Shown: positions 21,720 to 35,224 of the stretch, in pieces
Layout of the letters: the number at the start of each line of letters is the position of its first letter
How positions within the stretch are numbered: the stretch's first letter is position 1
Source: Juglans regia
Taxonomy: Eukaryota > Streptophyta > Magnoliopsida > Fagales > Juglandaceae
NCBI RefSeq assembly: GCF_001411555.2
Contig: NC_049901.1
Coordinates: forward strand, 14,671,190-14,735,189
DNA length: 64,000 nt
Direction: 5' to 3'
The notes under the pieces: generated by a model
Database searches by the model: none
What the model was told of the DNA's origin: nothing
The model's input: the letters and a program-made list of their open reading frames with translations, nothing else
Program-made: the position numbers and the translations under genes

Positions 21720-24700
21720 ATCTCACTGAGTACAATTGTACGAATACAACTATGAATCTCTTCTAATTCATACAAGTCTTCAATAAGATTAAGAGCATCT
21801 TTAGCTAGTTTATGGGCTGCCATGTTAGCTTCCCTTATGGTATGGAGAACATTCTAATCAGCAAATGAATTCAGCACTTGTCTTGCATCTTCAATCAACA
21901 AACCTCCTTGACTCCAGTCTGATTTTGATTTCTTCAGATTGTTCACCACCTGCATAGCATCTCCCTCGAGGGTAAATTTATTAACACCCATTTCTCTACA
22001 GAATATAGTAGCTAACATCATGGCATAGGCTTAAGCAATAAAGGAGTTAGCTTTTAAACTGCTTCTAGCTCTGAGTGTCCCAATAACAAGACCTTGATAG
22101 TCTCTTAAGATAACACCAATACCAATTTGTCCCTCTACATCATCTATAGCTGCATCCCAATTAATTTTATAGCTTCATTCAGGAGGTCTTAACCATGGAG
22201 TAGCACTAGCAAAGTTACTATCTGAGTTTGGTAATTGAGTTTCTTTTGTGATCCTAAAACTCTACAATTCCTCTCTGGCTCTACTGATGATTGAGTTTGG
22301 ATGTCTAAGCTCTTTCCCATGTATGAATTCATTCCTTCTGGTCCAGATAAGTCATGCAATCATAGCAATTTCTTCAAGTTCATCCTGTTGCTAATTTTTA
22401 ACTAGCTGGCCCCATATGCCCAGAAAAGTCATACTATGGAAGGACATATTTTGTATTTTTTTGCACCCTTGGCCCCATACATCTTTTGCAGCTCCACAGC
22501 CCCATAAAACATGGCCTTATGTTTCTATGTCACTATTTACAAACAGGACATATACTTTCCTCTTCTGCAAGTTGGAGAGGGTAGGTAGTGCTTTACTACA
22601 TGCTCTCCACATAAACCTTCTCACAAAATTAAGGACCTGAAGTTTCTAGATTGTTTGCCATACCTCAGCTTGTAGTCTTCCCAATGAGGGACTTCCTTCA
22701 TTTCGGGTTAGCATTTCCCTATGTAAATGATAAGCACACTTAATTGAAACACCCCATTGTTTGTACAACTCCAAACCAGCATATCTTCTCTACCACCAAG
22801 GCTAATTGGGATAGTTTTGATAAGCTCTATTTCATGGGGAGAAAACAAATTTTGCAGCAGGTTATCCTTCCACTATTTCAAATCAGAATCTATGAGATTA
22901 GTCACCAACTTATAAGCTTCAGACTCATTCCTTCTTGATTGAATTCTAAAAGAATGGGGGCTTGGAATCCATCTGTGTTCCCATATTCTAACTTTTTTAC
23001 CATTGCCAATTCTCCACAACAAGCCCTCCTTTAATAATTGCATACCTACTAAAATGTTTCTCCATGCAAAGGAGGGTCTGTAGCCTAGTCTGGCATCCAT
23101 GAGATCAACCATTGGGAAATATTTTTGCTTGAGAATCTAAGCAGGTAGGGTGTCTGGATTTTGAATCATACGCCAACTTTGTTTTGAGAGCATAACAATG
23201 TTGAAACTTCTAAAATCTCTGAAACCCAGCCCATCCTTATCCTTAGATTGGCTCAACTTGCTCCACTTAATCCATTGAATTTTAGAATGGTCTTCATTGT
23301 AAACCAGACAAAACTTCTTTAGTAACTGATTGAGCCTTTGAGTTATTGAATGAGGAAGGAGAAATATCCCCATAATGGATGTGGGGATTGCTTGAAGGAC
23401 AACCTTAAGAAGAACTTCTTTTCCAACAACTGAGAGACATTGTGTTTTTCAATTGGTAATTCGAGCCCATGTCCTATCAATGACAGAGTGAAAGGCATCA
23501 GTCTTAGCTCTACCCACCACAACAGGTAAGCCTAAATACTTCTCAAAAGATCTTGTTGATTTACCCCAGCTATTTTCAAGATGGTACTTTGAATATCATA
23601 AGGGATATTTATGTTAAAGAAGATAGAAATATTTTCCTTGTGAGCACCTTACCATAAGCTTTCTCATAGACCTCCAGAATCTGAATTATTTTACCCCATT
23701 CCAATGAATTTGCTTTGCAGAACATGAGGTTGTCATCTGCAAAGAAAAGGTGACTAATACACATGGGACCCTTACCAATAGGCACACTTGAGATGCTTCC
23801 ATTTGCTTCAGCTTGACTCAAAAGGCAAGTCAGTGCTTTTGCACACAGAATAAAAGGTAAAGGGAGAGGGGATCTCCCTGCCTAAGGCCTCTAGTTGTTG
23901 TGAAGGAAGCTTGGGACTCTCCATTAAGAATGATTGAATAAGAAACAAAGGTGGTGCAATTCATGATTAAAGAGGTCCATCTTTGGTCAAACCTCAGTCT
24001 ACTCAAAACTGAATTCAAAAAGCTCCACTTTATTCGATCATAAGCTTTACTCATATCGAGATTGAGTGCCATGTAGCCAGGCTAACCCTGCATTCGAGAG
24101 TTTATAGAGTGAAGAGTTTCATATGAAATAAGAATGTTGTCAATAATAAGCCTTCCAAGAACAAATGCACTTTGGTTTAAAGAAATTATATCAGGAAGGA
24201 CCGTTTTAAGTCTATTGGACAACAACTTTGCAACAATCTTGTAAATGACACTATACAAACTTATGAGTCTAAAGTCAGAAACTCTTTTTGGCTCCTTAAT
24301 CTTGAGTATAAGAGTGATAAATGTGTCATTGACACCCTTCAAAGAGCCTCCCTGATTAAGAATATTGAGAACAAACTCACAAATATCCTTTCCAATGGTA
24401 TCTTAGTTAACTTGGTAAAAGAGCTGGGAAACCATCAGGGCTTGGGGAACCTAGAGATTTCATTTGAAACATTGCATCTTTGACTTCCACTTCTAAAAAT
24501 TTGAGCAATAGTCTGGAATTCATATCAGCAGTAACTTTTTGATTCATTCCTTGAAAGACAATCATTAATACAGAAGGATTAGCTGCAAAGAATAAAGCAG
24601 AAAAATAATTTGTGAAAACATCAACTATTAACTCCTGCTTAGTAACCATACTACCAGGCTAATCAATAATCTGACCAATAGTGTTTGTTTTTCTTCTTTG

Positions 24701-25799
24701 GTTTGCATGCAAGTGATAGAACTTGGTATTTCTATCACCATGTTGCAACCAATGTTGTTTTGCTCGTTGCTTCCCTTTTAGGTTTCTTCAGCCAAAGATT
24801 GTTCCACTTCCTCTTAGAGCTGAAGAATAGTGCTCAAATGGTCCACTTTTCCAGATTCTTGTAGTGCTGCAATCCTATCCAACTTCCTCCTTATATCAGT
24901 GGGAGCTTTCTTGTTTCTTCCAGAGTTCCATTTCTTTAGAGACATTTTACAATTGACAAGCTTATTGCTAATGGCAATGGAAGCATTATACCCTCATGAA
25001 ATTTTGTTTCACACTTTTTAATACTGTTAGAGCAATCTTCCCTCACGGCCCAAGTTACTTCATACTTGAAGATGAACTGCTTTCTATTGCTGCTTATGGT
25101 TGATTTGGCCAGGTTAATATGGAGAGGAGAATGATCGGACTTCAGAGTAGGCAGAACATAGTAAAAAGCATTAGTAAACAGGTGCTTCCAATTTGAATTA
25201 GCCATAGCTCTATCAATTCTTTCCTTAGTAAAACCCTTTCCTCTCCTATTATTAGACCACATGAACTTTTGGCCTTTTGTAATTAATACACTGAAAGAGC
25301 AGAACTCAATTGCTTCTCTAAAAGACTCCATTTGTTTGTAATGTCTAGATGCTGCCACCACTTTCTCACTTTGACTGGTGATTTCATTGCCCATACAAAG
25401 CCATGACATATGAGAACATGGCTTCAAAAGCTTGAGTAACTGCCAACTGCTATCCCTCTTTGAATTTTTTGGATGGCCATAAAAGCTAGTAAGCATCCAT
25501 GGTGTGCCACCTCACTTTTCTTTAATAATGGCACTGATATGCCATCTTGAGAAATTATAGATCTCCACCTCAATATTATGCCTCCACAACATAGCCAAGC
25601 CTCTACTAGTATCTCTACTATCAACTGCCAGACAATTGTCAAATTTTAACTGCCTTCTAACCACTTATATTCGAACCTTTGAACACTTGGTTTCCATAAG
25701 GAAAACCAGATTAGGACACTTCTCCTTTGTCAAAAGACTAAGAATTCTGACTGTCCGAGGGTTTTGAAGCCCTCGACAATTCCAACTGAGCATACTCAT
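21720..25799 (-). pseudogene. LINE ORF2 remnant: endonuclease, RT, zf-RVT, RNase H
   Basis: The start at about 25791-25799 reads MSMLSWNCRGLQNPRTVRIL, the N-terminus of an APE-type L1 endonuclease. The endonuclease continues through 24936-25642 with KGFTKERIDRAMANSNW and LKSDHSPLHINL. RT lies at 23609-24649, with YKIVAKLLSNRLKTVLPDII, LNLDMSKAYDRIKWSFL, RQGDPLSLYLLFC and the active site HLFFADDNLMFCKAN. zf-RVT remnants lie near 22420-23112. RNase H ends around 21720-22300 (NMAAHKLAKDALNLIEDLYE). Frame breaks occur throughout. These proteins normally nick DNA and reverse-transcribe the element RNA in place. Confidence 0.85.
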
Positions 25800-27479
25800 T
25801 TGAATTGGCAGGGCTAATGACCAACCATTGCTAATACATCATATTACGAGACCTCTTGTGACCAACCACTTCTTTTTCTCTCGATTGATCACGAGTCTCG
25901 CCTTTGTGTTTTGAATCTTGAATTGGTGTTTTAAATTTAGCAGATTGTTTTTAAAGAGAGCCGAGTATTTAAAAATCCTCAAAATATTTTAAATATCCAA
26001 AATTACTTTAATTGGGGTGTTTTTAGTATTATTGAACCAAGCCTAATTTTATTGTAAGCCTTTTTACATTTTTGGAGCATCGAGAATAATATAGTTTAGC
26101 AAATCATTTTATTTAAATGATTTTATTTCTTTAAGAATATTAATTAATATTTAATATTTTATTTTATGTTAAAAACTCTATTTATTTAAATGTTTTTATT
26201 TCTCTTAAGAAATATTTATGAAAGCTCATCATTTTATTTTATGATAAAAAATATTATTTTGGGATTAATAAAACAAAGTTTGATTTTAATTTAGTCTCAT
26301 TTCTTTTCTATTTTATCTTCCTATTATGTAGTTAGTTTATTTCTTTGTGATTAATCTCCACTGTTGAATCTAGGTTAGGGAACCCTAGATGTAGGGCTAG
26401 GATTAAATCTCTAGAAACTCTAAACTCCTCATTTCCTCTCCTTTCTCCCTCCAGCCGTAACCCCCCCGGTGACTCTCTCTTGTCCCTCCCTCACCCTCAC
26501 CGTGCCACCGCACATCGTTGGCACCACCTCTAACATCGCCTTACGCCAGTGACCCTCCACCTTCGATCATCCCTCACCCTCTTCCCCCACTCCGTCACCC
26601 CCTCAAGCCGAAACCTAGCCCATGATCCCTTGTCTCCACCGCCTCCGTGAGTAGCCCCACGGGCACGCTGTCGAGCCTCGCCAACCAACCAACCCGTCCT
26701 CCCTCGGCCTCTCCCTCAGGCTTCGTAGCTCTCTCAACCTCTCGATCTCCCTCTCCCTCTCCCTCCACTACGCTAGGTCATGCGCTGTCGTGAATGGTAG
26801 CAACAAAGTCGCACCATGGGCAAGCCACCATACCCCACCACCACGACCACCCCTTTCCCTTCTCACGGCCCAACAGCCACCATCGTGTGCCCTAGCCCCA
26901 ACAACACTCCCTCTGTTTCTCTCTATTTCTCCCCTCCCTGCCATGGTGCGCCGCTCCACTGCGAGCCACCCATGAGCAACCCAGCTCAGCCGAGCCTCTT
27001 CGCACCCCCAGCCATTGACGTCCTCTCCACCGTGGGCCACTAGTCCATGCCTTGGTGCCACCACACACCCAGCTCTCCTCCTCCCCTAATCTCACTCCCT
27101 CTCGATTTCTCTCAACCCATGGCCACAACCTTGCCGCCACACCAAGAGCATGCCGCCGCTACCTAGCTCATCCACCAAAGGAAGCAAGCTCCAGGCCCCA
27201 CCATCTCTTTCACCCACGACCACAACCACTTCACCAAGTGGAGAACACCGTAACCCTCCTCCAAAATGCCCCTTGCTTAGTTGTGAGCCACCATCTCCTC
27301 CACCCCACATGGCCTCCCCCTTTCCTTGTGAGTTCTTTACCCTCGCTTTACAGCCCTAAGCCACCCACCATGAAGGACCAGCAATCAAAAATAGCAAGCT
27401 CTCAACCCCCAATTTATGGTATAATCTCTATCCTTATATATTTAGAATTATTATGTTGTGAAACTGAAATTTAAATGGT

Positions 27480-27900
27480 GTTGTGAATGTGCTCTGTTGT
27501 GGACTATGGTTGGAGTAGTTGTAACGTGGCTATGTAGATTGAAGTGATGGGCATGTTGTGCAGTTGTGATGTGGCTGTGTGTAGTGTGAAGTGATAGGAT
27601 TATTGTGTAGTGTATGATGTAGTTGTGATATAGCGATATGTTATGAAGTGATGGGGGTAAATATGAAGTTGTGATGTGGTTCTGCTTGTGAAGTGTTGGG
27701 ATGGTTCTGCAGCTGTGAAGAGTATTCTGCGGTTATGGATTGAAAATGTGAAGTTGGTGTTGTGGTTATGCATCATATGAAGTGACGGAATTAGATATGG
27801 ATCACTATGCAATTTGTGAAATGGTTGGATGTCATGTGACGTGATGGGATGTGATGTAGTTATGGTGTGGTGATATGTCGTGTGAAGTGTCGAGATAAGC
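27480..27900. repeat. Degenerate minisatellite in the solo LTR
   Basis: Loose repeats with a unit of about 50-60 bp share TGTGAAGTGATGGGAT and AGTTGTGATGTGGTTATG words. Their origin is probably internal expansion within the LTR. Confidence 0.6.
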
Positions 27901-28899
27901 TATGTAGTTGGGCGGGTTGTATCAAGTGTTATGTTGGTTGGGATTGTATTGGCTGGTAGGAAGCTTGTAAAAGTAAGTGGGTGTTTGGGTAGATTATATG
28001 TTGATCTTATGTGATAAAAGAGCAATGTACATGTATGAATTGGTTGGATGTATATATCGAACAAATTTACCATGTGTAATGGATAGTCTGTCTTAAGCCT
28101 AAGTACACGATGTTTGAGCTATTGGCTTAAAGTTGTGTATTATGCTTGATTTGGATTATGACAAAGTGTTGGTTAGATTATGCATGAATGGAGGAAGAGA
28201 TGTATGTATTGACTAGGGTTGAGATGTATAACTTGGTTGGATCAAGTTATGCATTGAAAATGATGGTAGGGTAGGAAGAGTATAATGAAGATGATAATGT
28301 GTATTAACCTTTAAAGTGAATCGAGGAGGTTCACTTTAAAAGATAAGAACTTGAAGTAGAATGTTATGTATTGGGAATGTGACTTCAAGTGGGTCCCAAG
28401 TTATGAGTTTGAGAGTTTAGGGAAGAGTGATAAAGGAAAACATAAAGGATGGACTTGGATGATAGAGTATGTCTAAGTGAAGGAAATTTGAGTAAATGAT
28501 AGTATTATGTAAGTTCTAAGTTGAAGTTACATATGCAATTGAAAATGAAACGATGTTAAGGTTATGTATGCATGTACGTTGCCATCTGACATACACTTGA
28601 ATGGACTGCATAAAATGAATATTGCATGGAGTCCATGTAAGTATTATGTTCATACTCTTATAGAGTTTTCTAAATGATGTGAAATGAAAATGAAAAACTT
28701 TTATGAAAAATATTCTTTTATGCAATGAAGGAAATGAAAAGATGTTTTATGAAAGTATGCTAAATATTGATGTTTAGGTATACGTATGTAAAGACCTTAT
28801 TTGGTAGCACTTTTTTATGCACCTAAAGTAATAATTGTATGCATGTAAATGGATGTTATATGTAGTAGCTATTATCTTTATTTTCCAAGAAATGAATTT

Positions 28900-29145
28900 T
28901 TGAGGTTAATGCTTGATGCTAAGAACTGATGTTTAAATGATAAGATGAAAATGTATTTAAATGAGGCTATGAAATGTATTTTAAATGATGCTACGAAAGG
29001 ATGTTTAAAGAATGCTATGAAATGATGTTTATTGATGATGTTTATACTTATGCTTTTAAATGATATTTATGAAATGAAATAGATTGATGAATGAAAAGAA
29101 ATGAAAATGAAATGAATGAATGAAAAGAAAGGAAAGGAAAGAAAA
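28900..29145. repeat. Short degenerate repeats in the solo LTR
   Basis: Words such as GCTATGAAATGATGTTTA and AAATGAATGAATGAAAAG recur with small changes. Confidence 0.6.
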
Positions 29146-29948
29146 TGAATGAATGTTTTAATATTTGAAAATACGTAACGGCTATAACTGAATGAATGAA
29201 TGATGGTATCAATGGACTGGGCTGATTACAATGCTGGGTAAGTAGTACTGGTAGTGCATCCAATACTACTCCCTGACTGAAAGAGATTCTCAATCTGTGG
29301 TCATAGATGAAATTTGGGTCCAAAAGATCACTAACCCCAACACATAAGGCGTAACAGTGTGTACCGGCCAGAGGAAAAGTGAAAAGAGTAATTGATTGTA
29401 TGAATGACTTAGTCTCTCTATGAATGAATGTACAAGATGTGGGAAATGTTTTATGAGAAAGGAAAATATTTTTAAAGAAAAACACCACTTTGTAATATTT
29501 TCGAAGGAAGTGAATGTTTCATGTAATGTATGTAGAGGAATGATGAATGCATGAATAAAAATCTATGTTAGTATATTTTTACAGTATGAAGTCATGCTTA
29601 CTGAGTATTTAACTTTTTTTTTTTTATGTATGTCTCTCTCCCTCTTAGGAACAAAATAAGTAAAAAGCGTCAGGATAGACATGGTCCAATGGAAGAGTGA
29701 CAAAAGCCTAGGCCTGTTTTTATGTAATGTATGAAAGTCAATTTTTTTATAAAAGGCCTTTTAATTCAATTTAATGATTTCTACTATAAATTCTCTTTTA
29801 ATTTATAGAACATGTTTTAATTCTAATTATAGAATCTTTTATATCATTGAAAGGAAAGGAAAAAATTTTTAGAACGGTCAGTAATTCTCGTCTCATTTTC
29901 TTAAATTATTTTCTAAAGTCTCACCACAAGGACGGGCGTTACACCTCT

Positions 29949-31437
29949 TTAGACAAAATAACCTTGCCTCTTTTCATATCAGCCATGTCTTCAATAATGA
30001 ATCTCTTCTCAACAATTCCACCGAAGTTGCTTGGTGATAGTGATCTTTTCTGAGCTCCACTCCTAGTGGTGATATTCTCTTTTGCATAGGGTTGTTTGGT
30101 TTTAGCCCTTCTTTTCCATTTAGTGCTCTGAGTGGATTTTGGAGCAACATTGCCTTTCTCAACCTTATACTCAACTCCATTAACATATGCATTAAATAAC
30201 CCATAATTGTTCGAATGGACTTTCTCGACTGCCACCTGTCAGGACCTGAGTCAAGTTGTAATGAGGGCCTTACTACTAGATTCTCCATAATGTCAACAAA
30301 CTGATTAAGATTAGAAAAGCCATGTACTGCTGTAACATTATTCGTTTCTTTACTACCAATAGTTTCCACCATGATCTCCTCTGATTGATTTCCAAAACAC
30401 AGATTGCGATTATCCAGTTCCTTCGATAGTGCCTCAAGCAAGGGCCTTATTTTCATATTTGATCTTTGACCTGTAATATCCCAACCTTCTTCGAAAGGAA
30501 ACCTGCTTGATTTACTTCTGAAATCTTGGGATTTCCCCAAGAATCAGCCACCTCTTCTGATTTGCTTGATTGCTTTCCATTCAGAGCCTTTGACCCTTCC
30601 ACGTCATCATCTTCAGCCTTGTGTGCTGAGTAATGACAGCTCGAACCTTCTCTTTCTCCATTACTAGTTTGAGTAGCATTTTCCCTCTCTCTCTGATTTG
30701 ATGCACGAAGCCAGGCACCACACTGTGATTCGTTACTGCCATGCAAGGATCACATAACAGATTCATGTGTACATCCTGTTGCACCATGCTTAATAATGCC
30801 AAATCTAAAATAGAATGTTGGAAGTCTTTCATATAAAAAAGAAATCCAAACTTTGCTGTATTCATAGTAAGAAGAATTCCTCTCATCAGAGGCTTAGTAA
30901 TTTCAACAGCAAGAAGAATTCCTCTTGTAAGTAGGGCCCCCAACCAATTCCTTCTTCATCAACATCAATTTCCACCACCTCACCAATCATCCTTCCTATC
31001 TTTTCACCAATGCCTCTGGTCATTCCGCCAATAGGGATATTGTGAAGCTGGATCCACATGTACTCTTTATCGAAGATGATGCTTTTGCTGCAGAAAATCC
31101 ATCAAACTTGTTAAGACATAATAGGTTACGATCAAACGTCTACGGTCTTCCTCTTTTCACCTTCTGCCTATCTTGATCCTTCTGGAACTCGATCAAAAAA
31201 ATATTGTCACCAACTCCCTTGAATTGCACTCCTCCTTTTGGTTTCCAAACCTTCATCATCGTAGCCTTGAATGCTTCTCTGTTTATGAGTATTTCAGTAA
31301 CAATGAGACCTATCAGATAAAGTTTTCCCCGCTTGGTTATCACTTCATCCGCTGTGACATCAATCTAGATCTCTCTTCTTTCTGCCTCAGTCAGTCTGAG
31401 GTTACCCCACTTCTTAATGATCTCTTCTGGCATTCTA
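29949..31437 (-). pseudogene. LINE ORF1 remnant (DUF4283)
   Basis: The frame starts near 31437 with MPEEIIKKWGNLRLTEAERR, a stop follows, and then comes GKLYLIGLIVTEILINREAF with a KPKGGVQFKGVGDNIFLIEF block, the DUF4283 region of plant L1 ORF1. A broken HNIPIGGMTRGIGEKIGRMI segment follows around 30990-31090. The variable C-terminus runs through 30581-30943, 30453-30746 and 29974-30540. ORF1 ends across the solo LTR junction with ILSKEVS and a stop, which shows that the two LINE halves were contiguous. Confidence 0.75.
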
Positions 31438-31569
31438 GCATCCACTTCTCTTGGACACTCTCTGACTAGAAACTCCCCAGTTCTAAAAACTAGGAGATAG
31501 ACCTTGCCCACAGCAAGGATTCCTCCTCAGCTCAAGCTAGGAGACCTCCTCCATAATTTGTCATGGTTA

Positions 31570-31764
31570 ATTTGATGCGATACAGTCATGTTTAGAATTC
31601 CTCCTTAGCGCAAGTTTAGGTCCTTTTATTCAAATCGCATTTAAGGTTCTATTTGGAAGTGATTAATGACAAATAATTTTTAATATTATTTTTACTTTCA
31701 CTATGAATATTATTATTTTTGTTTGGAATGTTTAGAATCCTAAGATTCCTAATAAATCTTCTAG
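31570..31764. mobile_element. Left half of a foldback/MITE split by a LINE
   Basis: The segment contains GTCCTTTTATTCAAATCGCA, then TTTAAGGTTCTATTTGGAAG and TGATTAATGACAAA. The same words appear in reverse complement at 39190-39290. Removing the LINE at 31765-39139 and one TSD copy joins the halves into one element with inverted arms of roughly 95 bp or more. Confidence 0.65.
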
Positions 31765-34700
31765 TTTTTTTTTTTTATATAGGAAATAGAAGACTTTTAT
31801 TCATCTCAATTCATAGAGGAAACCACATTACAATCTGGTCTAGAGACCAATTCTACCGATCCCACAAGAAGCTCTAAAACATTCTTAGCAAGACAGTGGG
31901 CAGTTTCATTGCCCCTTCTCTTAACAAACTTCACTTGCCAATTAGTAAAACTAGACAACATAATTCTAGTATCTGAAATGACCAATCCCACACTATCCCA
32001 CCTTTCAACTTGGTGATTGAGCCGCTAAAAAACCTGAAGAGAGTCTCCCTCCAATCTGACAGAAGCCAAACCCAATTCTGCAGCAAACTTAACAGTCTGG
32101 AGAGCCCTTACAGCTTCAGCCAACAGAGGAGCCAAACAACCAGCCATTAACATCTTCTTAGAGGCTAAAATACCACCTTCATGATCCCGAGCTACCAAAC
32201 CAATTACCATAATGTCATGGACTTCACTCAAAGTACCATCCCAATTTATTTTAATGAAACCAACAGGTGGGGGAACCCAACTCACAGCCTGATCTGGTAC
32301 CACTCGAGAATCAACCTTTGAAACTACTTGGACCTCTCTATAATCTGCTAAAAATTGAGCAGCCTGTTGCACTAACAGAGTAGGATGCAAGAAAGAATCT
32401 TCAAAGACCAGTTTGTTTCTCCTATACTAGATACTCCTGGCTGGCACTGCAAATAAATCCATGTATTGTTGATCACACTGAGAGCCTAAAAAATCTCCAA
32501 AAAACTCCATGCTCTTAAAGCACTCTTGTGAAAAACATTTGGCCCTTGACACCATACATCCATGGCTTAACTGCAAGTCCATAGAGCATGAGCAATAGAT
32601 TCTTCTTCCCTGCAACAGATAGGACACAAAGGAGAGTCTACAATCTTGTTCTTAAACAAGTTCACCATTGTAGGCAAAGACTCCAAGCAGGCCCTCCACA
32701 CAAAAACCTTGGCAGCATTAGGAATCCTTAGTTTCCAGTAGCAGGTCCAGTTTTTGAGGTTTTGGGCCCTCCTCGATGATTGTCCTTTAGGCAATTTATT
32801 AAGCTCATTTTGCAAGTGGTAGGCACTTTTAACAGTAAACAGCCCATCCTTGGTACCTAACCACATAAGTCTATCCTTTACACCAGTTGAACTCACAGGT
32901 ATTCTCTAAATAACTATAGCTGTATCAGTCCCAAAAATCTCATAAACCAGTTCCTGATTCCATTGCTTCACCTCACCATTGATGAGGTCAGAAACTTTAG
33001 CATCCTGCCCATTCCCAATCCTCCACATAGATCCTTGGACAACAAGACTTCTAGCAACCAAGATACTTCTCCAAATAAATGATGGCCTAGCTCCCAACTT
33101 TGCTTGGATAAAAGTAGATGAAGAGAAATACTTTACCTTTAATACTTGAGCTGCTAATGAATCAGGATATTGCAGAATCCTCCACCTTTGCTTAGCCAAC
33201 AAAGCCAAGTTAAAACTTTCAATATCCCGAAATCTCAAACCACCTGCCTCATTTGCCTTACCCATTTGTCCCCAAGAGACCCAATGGACTTTAGCTTCAT
33301 TTTGTTGCTGACCCCACCATAACTGATGCATGACCTTATTAATTTCCCTAAGCAAACATTTGGGCAGCTTAAACACTCACATACAATAGGTAGGAAGGGC
33401 TCGTATTACTGCGTTGAGTAGTATTTCCTTCCCTACTTGAGATAGAAGTTGTGTCTTCCAATTGCTCACCCTACTCCTCACTCTATCCAGGATACTCTTG
33501 AAAGCATTTTGTCTAGATCTTCCAATAAGTGCAGGTAACCCAAGGTACTTCTCATAACATGTAGTGGATCTACTGCCATGCTCAAGATGTAGTCTTTTGT
33601 TCCCTTTTGAGTATTAGCATTGAAGAAGATTGTTGTTTTGTCCTTATTGAGCTTTTGACTCGAGGCTCTTTCATAGAGATTAAGCGCATAGTTGATATTG
33701 GACCACTCCACCACATTAGCTCTTACAAAAAACCAAGCTATCATCTGCAAAAAATAAATGATTAATATTAAACTTGCCCCTTCCCAAAGGAAAGCCATGA
33801 TTTTTCTTCACAGCTTCAACATGGTTGAGTAAGCTACTTAGCACTTCAACCACCACGATAAATAGATAAAGGGATAGAGGGTCCTCTTGTCTAATACCTC
33901 TTGATGGTTTAAAAGATCTTTGAGGAGTCCCATTAATCAGTATAGAGTACGAAATAGATGAAATACACCACATGACCAAGCTTATCCATCTCTCATTGAA
34001 GCCCATTTTCATTATCACTTTTCTCAAACAACTTCACTTTACTCTGTCATATGCTTTGCTCATGTCTACTTTTATTGCCATGTACCCTAGCTGCCCTTTC
34101 CCTCTTGTAGACATAGATAGCATAGCCACGAAAGCCACTCTAACATTATCGAGTATTAATCTACCAGGAACAATTGCACTTTGGATGAGAGATATGATTT
34201 GAGGCAATATTTTCTTCAATTTGTTAGCAAGAACCTTGGACACCACCTTATAAATCACATTGTAAAGAGAAATAGGCCTAAAATCCACAACTGTCTTTGG
34301 ACTCTTTACTTTGGGAATTAGTTCAATGTAGGTATCATTAATGCAACTAATATCCCCCCCTAGATTAAGCACCTCCAGAACTGCTTTAGTGACTTTACTA
34401 CCCACAATGTCCCAATGTGATTGATAAAATTCTGCAGGAAAACCATCTAGGCCAGGAGAGCCCAAAGGATTCATCTGGAACACAGCTTCTCTAACTTCAT
34501 CTGCAGTGTACTTTTCTTCAAGCATCTTGTTCATATCCATGTCCACTCTACTCTCAACATTGCTCAGACAATCCTCTACCCCAACAGGATTCAAAAAGGA
34601 GAACAACTTCTGATAGTGAAAAAAAAAAAAGGTTTCAAAAATGTCCCCCATATCTCTAACCATGCTACCATCCTCCCTAGTCAAGCACTTAATCTCATTT

Positions 34701-35224
34701 ATTTTTCTCCTCTAGTTAGCACACCTATGAAAGAATTTCAAATTTATATCCCCCTATCTTTAAGCCAAGCTTGTTTTGCTCTTTTGTCTCCATCTGACAT
34801 TTTCCTCTTCTAACAATTCAACATCCTGTTGTAGTGCCTTAATAGCCCCAAAATTTGCACCTATGTTCGAGTTCTGAAGCTTAGACAGGTGCTTTAACTT
34901 TGCTTGAATCTCCTTCGTATTTCGGTTGAGAGTAGTCTTGCTCCAATTGAAGAAAAGCTCCTTACATCTCCCAAGACATATCTGAGTCAAACTCAGTTGA
35001 GAACCCTGTTGCATATGTTGATGAGCCCAACAATTTGCAATAATCCTGCTACATTCCTTTTGCTGCTTCCAACATGCCTCATGCCTCATACCTAAAAACC
35101 ATCTCTCTTCCCCGCCCTTCATTAGACCACCTCCCCCCTCCCTTACATAATGTCATCAGCAAAGGACTATGGTCAGATGTTTGTGCTACTAAAGCAGTAA
35201 TACAACAATCAGAGAACATATTAG

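Larger units (their letters stand above)
25857..29943 (+). mobile_element. Solo LTR, 4.1 kb, Gypsy (Tekay/Del-like)
   Basis: The insert starts TGTGACCAACC, ends GGACGGGCGTTACA and is flanked by a perfect 5-bp TSD CCTCT (25852-25856 and 29944-29948). No primer site, gag-pol domain or second internal terminus was found, so the whole 4087 bp is best read as one LTR. Like the shorter solo LTR at 13.1 kb it has a C-rich stretch (about 26440-27360) and GCTTACTGAGT followed by a pyrimidine tract and AG (29595-29650). Open frames in the C-rich part are low-complexity and not genes. Confidence 0.8.
21652..31560 (-). mobile_element. Full-length L1-type LINE interrupted by a solo LTR
   Basis: The minus-strand tail is the T-rich run at 21652-21680. 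Reading leftwards from the 5' end there are ORF1 (DUF4283 region), then ORF2 with endonuclease, RT, zf-RVT and RNase H. A 4.1 kb solo LTR sits between the ORFs. Without that insert the LINE is about 5.8 kb, a full-length size. The 5' end is approximate, and a possible imperfect TSD (AAGATTCCT/AAGGATTCCT) would place it near 31517. Both ORFs are broken by stops. Confidence 0.85.

Noticed and set aside
26768..27474. Overlapping Pro/Ser/His-rich frames
   Set aside because: They are the C-rich part of the 4.1 kb solo LTR, with no domain, and frames on both strands look equally open.
29048..29488. A 146-codon Phe/Ser-rich minus frame
   Set aside because: It is the complement of repetitive AAATGAATG words in the solo LTR.
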